From: Lyophyllum atratum
Taxonomy: Eukaryota; Basidiomycota; Agaricomycetes; Agaricales; Lyophyllaceae
Assembly: GCA_014905825.1 (NCBI GenBank)
Contig: JACGCN010000027.1
Span: forward strand, 124,001-188,000
DNA: 64,000 bases
Direction: 5' to 3'
Part shown: positions 56,582 to 64,000 of the stretch, in pieces
Layout: each line of letters opens with the position of its first letter
Numbering within the stretch: position 1 is the first letter of the stretch
Translations under genes and position numbers: made by a program
Notes under the pieces: generated by a model
The model's input: only the letters and a program-made list of their open reading frames with translations
Told to the model about the DNA's origin: nothing
The model's database searches: none

Positions 56582-57249
56582 CGAAGATGGGAAGATATAG
56601 ACAATTGCACACTTGGATGATGTGAGAAAATGTTCTCTTCATCAATTTTAGTGACAATTTCTACTCTGCACACATCATATAACATGAGGCTCTATTCACG
56701 TACTGGCTTGGGTATTTAGTGCCCCTGAAGCTTGGGCAAGGTACTGATCCTTCGGACGACTCCAGCCTGACCGACTCGAACTTGTGAGGTTGTTGTCAAT
56801 TCGCGTCCGAAACATTGGTCCTTATTGGCCTAATCCTGGCACTGTATGAGACATCGAGCGGCAAGGGCTGGATCCTGGAGCTTTAGATTTGCAAAAGGCA
56901 TCGCGACTGGGGTCCAGCGCCGATTCCGACGAGCGTGGATGACAACCAGCAGAAGCTCGGCATTGGCAGGGTCGAGCTCGGTCCGGAAGACACCGAAAAA
57001 CCATTTCAGTCTCAGCGGAAGGTATTATTCATGTGACCGTCGACAAGAGGTGGAGCTCGAATCTGGGGCACAGATGCCCCGAACACCATGAAATGCACAT
57101 CGCGATGCGCAGAGGTCTGTGTATGTAAGAGGATCTGAACGAAGTGGGAACTATGGCTAGTAATCTACCTAGTCCCCTTACCCCGTCCTGTAAAATGCAT
57201 TAAAGTCATGTTGATACAATCATTCAGAGAGTCCTCGCATTCTGAGCCT
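56582..57249. other. Intergenic, between two 3' ends
   Basis: No gene or repeat recognised; holds the 3' ends of the two flanking membrane-protein genes. Confidence 0.55.
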
Positions 57250-58827
57250 CTAAACGTCTCCATCTTTCCAGAATCGGAGACGAGACTGCCATGAAGGCGA
57301 GACGCACTCCGCCGAAACAGTATGCAAGCCCTGTGCCATTCTCACGATCATCGAGGTATCGAGGTCGGCTGCAATGGCCTTGTGGATATTCAGGAGCATC
57401 CGGGTGGTCAAGATTCCCATGGCAGCGTGAAATGGACTGCGGCAATTGAACACTCTCAGTGAGTGTGGTCTCGAATATATCATCACTACTAACCTGTAAC
57501 TGAACCATGGGATTTGCGTCACACCCTGAAGGAACCACGAAACCTTTAGCATAGGCGGAATCGTGTATGAGTGGACGGACGGCTCTCACAACTACCATCA
57601 AATTATTGCAGATCAGCAGGACACCAATTCTATAATGCATATCCATTCAGAAAGATTTCTGGATCGCAGAGGCAAAACGACTCACGTGAAGAAATACGAC
57701 AAATTATCCCTTAGTACCAGTGAGTACAACGAGATCTTGACACCTTTCAACGCTCTCGACGCCGTCGATCGTAGCGTCTTGAATAGCGCAAACCCAAACA
57801 GAAGTCCTTCGAAAGCAGTGGCAGGCACCCACTGGAGCCACTCGAGGCCACTATGGAGCGTTGGGCAGCCGGGGAGCGGAAGACGGACGGTGTCTTTGAT
57901 CAGTGCGCTGCGCAGCCGGGCGTTGTACACCAGGACCCAGCAGAAGCCGGTGATGGAGCACAGAAAGAGCGTGGCATTGAGGAAAGCTATCTTTTGGTGT
58001 GGAATGTATTGTGAACGAGTGACGGGGCTGTGTGGGTACGTACCTTCCGAGATGACCCATAGAGGGCATAAACACGGAGTTGCATGATCACTTCGATGGA
58101 CCACAACGCGATTGCGCCTGCCATTCGGGTGATTGGATCCATGGCGACGCAGCTGAAGGGAAGGTATTTAGTGGTGAACCATCATGAAATAGATCATACT
58201 CACACGACATTAGATGTGATCCCTGGGCGAGAGAACAGATGGATCTGGGTGACGTCGAAAACGAGAAGAGCGAGACTGTATTGGCCAACGGCAAGTGATC
58301 AACAGGGTTTTTGTAGTCTGGCGTAGAGTCTCACCTATAATATCGGATCTGGATGATGTATATGAATGGCGATATCGTAGACAAGGGATTGACTTACCCA
58401 GAGGAACATATATTTGGCCGTGCATCCTTTCATTGACTGCCAAGCAGTGAGTCACTTGAGAGAGCCTAGTAATGAAGGGGGACAAACCCAGATGTAGCGT
58501 ATCTTGAAGACGCTTAGTAAGATGAGGCTGCTTCGCTTAGCAGGTCAGAAGAGAGCGGGGCACACCTCGTCCTCAAGAGTGATGACTTTAGATACGCGCT
58601 TAGAAATGTGCGGGCGAGTAATGTAGAGAAAGAGAAACATACAATAATCATGAAATATCCAGGTCAGACCTACGACTACATAGAAGAGTATAAGAATCAA
58701 CGATGGCTTCGACTGTCCTGTTGAGGAAGAGTGACTCACGAGACGCGTGAAGCGGAATCAGGCCAGCGTGATATAATTTCACGAACTCTGCGCTATCGTC
58801 CATAGTGGCATTTATCATTTCGGACAT
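57250..58827 (-). CDS. DUF6533-type seven-transmembrane protein
   Basis: The start is at the ATG at 58827 (a second in-frame ATG follows closely) and the stop is at 57250-57252. The N-terminal exons give the DUF6533 signature: VVVGLTWIFHDYFITLEDEV followed by IRYIW. Later exons encode YSLALLVFDVTQIHLFSRP, GAIALWSIEVIMQLRVYALYG, IAFLNATLFLCSITGFCWVLV, GLEWLQWVPATAFEGLLFGFAL and LRDNLSYFF, then VLLICNNLMVV and SPFHAAMGILTTRMLLNI. This is a family expanded in Agaricomycetes, with a seven-helix layout and no known ligand or signalling partner. Roughly nine exons, some very short (for example IRYIW), so boundaries are approximate. Confidence 0.82.
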
Positions 58828-59737
58828 CCTTTCTCGAGGCGCTAAGTGCCGCAAGACAAAGATCTAAACGTGGGTGCTGGAATTCCTTGATATCACTTCT
58901 CTTGCCTGACACAAGGCATTAAAAGCAAGAGAGGATGCCGGAATGTGATGAGGCGATGGTTCCTCTCCTCTTGCCGGAGGCAATGGTAAGGGGAGAGCAT
59001 GGCAGGGCTGATCAACAGGAGACGCTCGATGATCGGGATCGATGTTCCTTTGGGTGTCCCACCCAAGTATTGGCATCTGGAATGTCTGGTGTGAGCAGAA
59101 GGACCGTTTGTAGCCAATGATGAAGATGCGGTGGGAATCCTGTATCAAACGCTAAGCATCAGATATAGATCCTAGCCCCTAGAGACATGAGAGATTTGTT
59201 CGAGGAGGTCGGAGAAGCCTGGAGAGGGATGGTGTCAGGAATCCGGCGGCACTAAAGGGTTTTTGCCTTGTTCTGCATTTGTTGAGCATGCGGTATCCTG
59301 CCAGGACTGACATGTGTATCATTTAAGAGCCTAGAATGAGGGCGCGTGTGTATTCAGTAAACGCATAGCATCGAGGGCCCGAGAGGCATCAACATCATAT
59401 TGGGGTGTTATCTATGATACAAATGATACGAAATCTGTGCAAGATGTCAGGAAAATTTATGACATACTTTAAAGGTATTGGTAATATTACCAGGCGTATT
59501 CCCCGTCGGCGAAGAATACTCATGGGTCAGATACAGTTGAGGAAGGACAGACGCCTGGTCATGGTTTGAGTCCAAGTTGGGATGGATGGTGATGTGACCA
59601 TAATAGGTCGACATTTCGCACGCTCGAAATTCCAAACTTCTGCTCACGTGTAAACCACTTTTCCAGCACCTACTACTGTGACCTAGCTCGTCCACTACTA
59701 TCGCCCGAAGCCTGCTGCCCCGCGGTAGCTGCATAAC
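58828..59737. other. Intergenic, divergent promoters
   Basis: Between the starts of the DUF6533 gene and the uS4m gene. No recognisable gene. Confidence 0.55.
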
Positions 59738-61023
59738 ATGCGTGATGCTGGTGTATTCAGCATTAAACGTGCTCTTCCTCGAATGGTACGTTGCACACTA
59801 TCACGGTTTTGTGCGACGCTCTGACATGTTGCCCATTCTCAGAGCTGGACGCCGAAAAACTTGTTCAACCTCTATACCCGGACAGCAGGGCCCAAAAAGC
59901 GGGATATCACCTTCAAAAGCGCCAATTCGACGCTGTTCCAACAGCGCTGGAAGTCTAAGGCGGCCGTGCGTGCATACCATGGGGACTACATCAACGAGAA
60001 GATATTCAAGCGTTGGTATCTGCCCGAGACGCTGCCCGACGTGCGACCTCGCCGAAAGGTTCTGGGTGACGACAAGGCGTCGCTTGAGGAGTTTGCCCTG
60101 CGGAAGAAAAGGGAACAGGACCTAGCGAGTGAGGAGGAGAAGAAGGGTATGGCGCCTGTGGGGAGTTTGATGTTCTCGGAGGTCGAGAGGCGGATAGACG
60201 TGTTCCTTTTCAGATGCTGCTTCGCGCATAGTGTGTACGAAGCGCGGAGGCTGGTCATTCATGGAGATGTGATGCTTAACGGAACGAAGGTACGTCTTGT
60301 GCACATTTCTACGTCGTGCGGTGTCTTATTCACGCGATGCAGCACCAAAACGCGAACACACGGTTAGCACCGGGTGACATGGTGTCCGTGAATCCCAGCG
60401 CCATTCGGTTCTTCAAACCGCCGAATGGCAACTCTTGGCATGATGTTAATGGCTACGATGCAAAAGTCAAGCGGTTCGAAGCGCTTCAACAGAATGCAGC
60501 CAAGTCACCGTCACTTAAAGCAGAGGAGCCTGGTAGCGGGAAGCCTACTGCTACCGCTGCAGAGCAGGCAGTCATTGAAAAGCTCGTGGGGAAGGATATA
60601 TTCGAGGAAACCTTTTCGCAAGCTGAAGCCACAGTCGAAGCCACAGCTGAAGCACCGGTGGAAACGAAGCCCGCTGGTCCAGATGTCGGTATCACACCAT
60701 TTTACCTCCCGCACTTCGCTTCGCCCTGGCTTTTCATCCCTGCTTACATTGAGCCATGCTTCACGACTTGCTCTGCCATCTACGTCCGCCATCCCACCGC
60801 ACGACCAGGGTACTCTGAGATTCCGACTCCTTACGATGCTGATGGTGAGGTTGTACGGTTTGCCTGGGAGTGGTATGTGCAGAGACGACCGCGCATGAGG
60901 ACGAAGGCTCAACTGGCACGCATGCCGGAGGACCGGGCGTTGGCGCAGATGGAGGATATCAATGAAGGGAGGAATAGGCTACGCAAGGATGTTCTGCGCA
61001 TGACTGCTGGGCGTCGAATTTAA
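59738..61023 (+). CDS. NAM9: Mitochondrial small-subunit ribosomal protein uS4m, 391 aa
   Basis: Exons 59738-59785, 59843-60289 and 60343-61023 sum to 1176 nt. The S4 RNA-binding domain is clear: [37 protein letters not shown], joined across intron 2 to [16 protein letters not shown]. The N-terminus is basic ([16 protein letters not shown]), and exon 2 opens [20 protein letters not shown], a conserved start of Nam9/uS4m proteins. The C-terminal region is longer than bacterial uS4, with an Ala/Glu/Thr-rich insert and then [20 protein letters not shown], as in fungal mitochondrial orthologues. It binds 15S rRNA early in small-subunit assembly. Confidence 0.93.
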
Positions 61024-61260
61024 TCAGTTTAATAATAATAATTCCCCTCCACACTATGCTTCCTTACTGTTGCTTCTGAACGTCTAATGAAGACTGCCTA
61101 TCGTCGAAACAAGTTCGGCGGTAAAATACGGAATGCTACGGAGGAAAGGTACTGAAATTACACCGATTTGAAATGATGTGACGACGCGGCTAAACATGCC
61201 AATCCTGCCTCAGTCTGTCTGAGATTTTTTAAATCTGACTCTTGCTCAGTTTCGTCCACC

Positions 61261-61614
61261 ATGACCAGAGCAAGTATGAACAAGCTGCCCGCGCCGAAGC
61301 CTGATCGATCATTCTCGCGCAGGCCTGAGACCGATTCTAAGGCCACTATCTTTCTTTGGCGCAGTCGCATGTGGATTGAGTCTACCTTTGCCTTTACCGT
61401 GATGGAACAGTGGGAGAAGTTACTAGTTCGTAAGTCCCCCTCAACAATGCCCTTGAAAAACTTCCTGACGCGCGCAGTGACGATCTTCATGGTCACGTCT
61501 ATTATCGTAACGATATGGCTAATCAAGGCCCTCCCCCAACGGCTTACCGTTATGCACCACCGCGCGATGTATTATTGGTGGGGAAACGAGGGGGATCAAC
61601 GTGCCCTCTTGTAG
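61261..61614 (+). CDS. Serine palmitoyltransferase small-subunit-like protein, copy 1, 101 aa
   Basis: Two exons, 61261-61429 and 61478-61614, sum to 306 nt. A short basic, Pro-rich N-terminus is followed by LWRSRMWIESTFAFTVMEQWEKLLVL, one membrane helix (TIFMVTSIIVTIWLI) and ALPQRLTVMHHRAMYY. The layout (aromatic-rich lead, M-E-x-W-E, helix, P-Q-x) resembles the ssSPT family, small ER subunits that activate serine palmitoyltransferase in sphingolipid synthesis. The adjacent gene is a clear duplicate with its intron at the same position and phase. In this copy the family's LEPWE is changed to MEQWE. Confidence 0.7.
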   Translation: MTRASMNKLPAPKPDRSFSRRPETDSKATIFLWRSRMWIESTFAFTVMEQWEKLLVRKSPSTMPLKNFLTRAVTIFMVTSIIVTIWLIKALPQRLTVMHHRAMYYWWGNEGDQRALL

Positions 61615-61824
61615 TATGGGGTCGCCGAGGGATTGGCGAGTCGTGGTGGGGGAGTTGTAGGAAGAGCAGCCCTGAAGAGCGTTGAAGAACCTTGATGAGG
61701 AGGCTCGTCGCGTCGAGGCGTGTAAGCGAGGGAAGGGATCGTGAGAACAATTTCCCTAATCTACATCAACTTCTCCCTGAAATGAATTTCCGTAGCCGAT
61801 CACCGTCACTCGTCGTTGTCCACC

Positions 61825-62245
61825 ATGGCCACCTCAACGCAGGCCACGCTCCCGAAGCCCAAACCAGACCTTGCCTTCACGCGCCCTCCGAAGTCGAAGC
61901 TGGGCCTCTTCCTCTGGCGCCGTAGAATGTGGTTCGAGTCCACCTTCGTGCTCAGTATGCTTGAGCCTTGGGAGAAGATCCTCCTTTGTACGGACACCTG
62001 TCTCCTCTCCTGTCCAAGACGAAACTAACATGCTCATGCGATTAGTGACGATATTTGTGGTCTTGTTCATCCTGATCACGATGGGCCTCTTCAAATACCT
62101 TCCGCAGCACGTCGTCATCATGCACCGGCGCGCGCTGTACTACCTCTGGGGGCAAGAGGGCGACGAGCGGCTTCTGTGGCATTGGTTTGGAAACCGTTCC
62201 TCGACGTTTCTTGGAGGCAGGCCTGGATTGTATAAGGAGTTGTGA
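61825..62245 (+). CDS. Serine palmitoyltransferase small-subunit-like protein, copy 2, 120 aa
   Basis: Two exons, 61825-61987 and 62046-62245, sum to 363 nt. KPKPDLAF is followed by LWRRRMWFESTFVLSMLEPWEK, a helix (TIFVVLFILITMGLF) and KYLPQHVVIMHRRALYYLWG. MLEPWE and PQH match the ssSPT family more closely than in copy 1. The intron interrupts the codon before LTIF in both copies. A 20-residue C-terminal extension (from WHWFGNRS) is absent in copy 1. Starting ATG is in a good ACC ATG G context. It probably modulates sphingoid-base synthesis at the ER. Confidence 0.75.
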
Positions 62246-63042
62246 TACCCTCTACCTCAAGCGGATCTCATGTGTATGTGCCCGTGTTCTTCATACTCTT
62301 CTTTCCCTTATGAGTCAAAATGCATGGCAGGCTGCGGACTCGACATTGGATAGGCTGCCTTCATAAGCTGATACTATACCCCTAATATGAACTGGTTATG
62401 GGCCACGCCCGTGCATTATGGAGGTGTCATGGGGTCATGCTCCTCGACGTCTTCTTTGAACTTTGCTTTTCTCGGCTCCACATGTGGACGGTCAAGGTTT
62501 AGACTGTTTGGACCTGGTATAAGAATTACCGAGCAGATTACACTCCTCTATGCCTGCACTCGTGCGACTCTGTTACCTTCTCCAACCCGTCTGGCCAGGT
62601 CCCGCACCAATAAATACAAATACCCTTTTTTCTAATGCAACTGTGCCGTATATCGAGGATGTAGCCAAGTCTAAGCTGCTTAGTATCTTTTGGGGTTCAC
62701 CAACGCGCCAAGTGCTTGTCCTCCGTAAGTTTTTGAATTTTCAAACCTTCGAGCCGTTCTGCGAGATTCTTGGCGTTAATCATGATCGAGCTGAATCTTG
62801 AAGTTAAGGGCCCCTCAGTGAAAAGGGAACTTACGGAGAAAAGGGTGATAAAATACCGAGTGAGAAAGAGCTAAATCGGACGGGAGCGACAGAATGAGCC
62901 CCTTTCTAGATCGGGTTTCTACTGGGAGCGCCAAGGCCGGAAGCCAGAAAACTTCCACTCCGCAAATGCTATTTAAAGTTATCTTTTTCACATTTCGGGA
63001 TGGATTCTACGACGGAAGCAGATGTACTGGGTGGCTTATTCT
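62246..63042. other. Intergenic
   Basis: No gene recognised between the second ssSPT-like gene and the terminal-inverted-repeat element. Confidence 0.5.
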
Positions 63043-64000
63043 ATTCACGAACCCCCTTCGTAGGACGAACCCCCGTTGTTTAAAACTTGTTATTTACGAA
63101 CCCCACTTGTGCAACGCCGGTGAGCCGCCGCCGTTACTTGTCACTGCCGGTAGATAGATGTCACATATATTTTATTTAGTATGATTTTTTGTCCGCCGTT
63201 GCATACAGATGAATCCTACTATTCCAACACGTATTATTCTCATTCGATGAACAAGTTGAGCGATTATGTCCCTTCTTGAAGTTCTTGGCGACTTAGTGCA
63301 CACCGCCGAGTACCCCGCCTTGCATGAGCAGAGGGCCCGATAGGACGCGCGTTCAAGCACCTCCCCTAGAGCTCTACCCTCAAGTCGTCGTGAAATGTGT
63401 AACATGCGAGATCGTCCTTCGTGCATGATGGTTGACGGGTCTTGAATTCCGTCATGTCGCATTCCGTCATCTTCAGCTCGCCTGGTACACGCCCATTAAG
63501 TAGCAGAGACCTACTGCAATACGATTACCAAAGCACTAAATTTGTCAGAGTTCGGCTGAAAACAATGTACATGAGTTGATATATAAAACCAATTGGCGAG
63601 AGGTCTCGACAGGTCTGCAGAACTTACTTACCTATGTCAGCAACAAGGGCGCCGGGTCTATTCAAGAGCGGCATCGGCATCACAGAATGTCGAAAGAAAT
63701 AGGATGGGCAACCTGACCTTTGAATGGTGCCAGATCTGCTCGAAGGTGTGTCCTAGGGATCACACTAGGATCCATAGAAATGCGTACATGAATGGTAACA
63801 CAAGAACTTGGGATGTGGTCTGCAACACTGTCAAAGTCACCAATTGTGTGACGCTCATCGACATTGATCAATAGTGACAAATATAGATATAACCATATTG
63901 GGAGACCGGCGCCGGCCGTCACGAACCCACTTTCTAAGTAGAGAAAAAGCGGGGTTCGTCAACAAACCCTGGGTTCGTCTTACGAAGGGGGTTCGTGAAT
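63043..64000. mobile_element. DNA element with about 30-bp terminal inverted repeats, probably non-autonomous
   Basis: The 30 bases at 63043-63072 match the reverse complement of 63971-64000 at 29 of 30 positions. The word ACGAACCC recurs inside both ends (63048, 63064 and 63094 on the left; the complement GGGTTCGT at 63934, 63953, 63971 and 63989 on the right, approximately), giving subterminal repeats. The 0.9 kb between shows no transposase; an open frame at 63593-63874 has no recognisable domain. The right terminus coincides with the window edge, so the target duplication cannot be checked and the element may extend further. Confidence 0.7.

Overview
The window is nuclear DNA of a mushroom-forming basidiomycete (Agaricomycetes). 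The genes are dense and split by many 45-70 bp GT-AG introns, and several products are typical of this group: PriA-like secreted proteins, a DUF6533-type 7TM protein, a BCS1-like AAA ATPase, a spherulin-4-like protein, a trichodiene-synthase-type terpene cyclase and KDZ-type transposon protein. Exon-intron models below were built by eye from splice sites, reading phase and family conservation. For most genes the summed exon length came out as a multiple of three.

Left edge (1-3.2 kb) is repeat-rich. A KDZ-type transposon protein is interrupted by a complete 590-bp terminal-repeat retrotransposon in miniature (TRIM) with a 5-bp target duplication. It is followed by a 130-bp minisatellite and a tRNA-derived SINE-like piece. 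From 3.2 to 9 kb lies a segmental duplication: the divergent promoter between a BCS1-like gene and a kinase-like gene is present twice, once intact (6.5-7.8 kb) and once as a decayed copy (3.2-4.25 kb) abutting the BCS1-like stop codon.

From 9 to 37 kb most genes look ordinary: a 7TM protein, a coiled-coil protein, mitochondrial aconitase, an SMP-30-type lactonase, a delta-9 desaturase, two neighbouring PriA-like secreted proteins (one greatly enlarged by internal repeats), Mediator subunit Med8 divergent from a mitochondrial HMG-box protein, and an SDR oxidoreductase.

From 38.5 to 52.5 kb is a candidate terpenoid biosynthetic cluster: a medium-chain dehydrogenase, three cytochrome P450s and a trichodiene-synthase-type cyclase. 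The last four form two head-to-head pairs (P450-1/P450-2 and P450-3/cyclase). Both divergent intergenic regions carry the same two motifs in the same order, which suggests shared regulation. The expected chemistry is cyclisation of farnesyl diphosphate, P450 oxidation, and alcohol/ketone interconversion.

From 53 to 64 kb are a spherulin-4-like secreted protein, a conserved membrane protein, a DUF6533 7TM protein, mitochondrial ribosomal protein uS4m, a tandem pair of serine palmitoyltransferase small-subunit-like genes, and at the right edge a DNA element with about 30-bp terminal inverted repeats.
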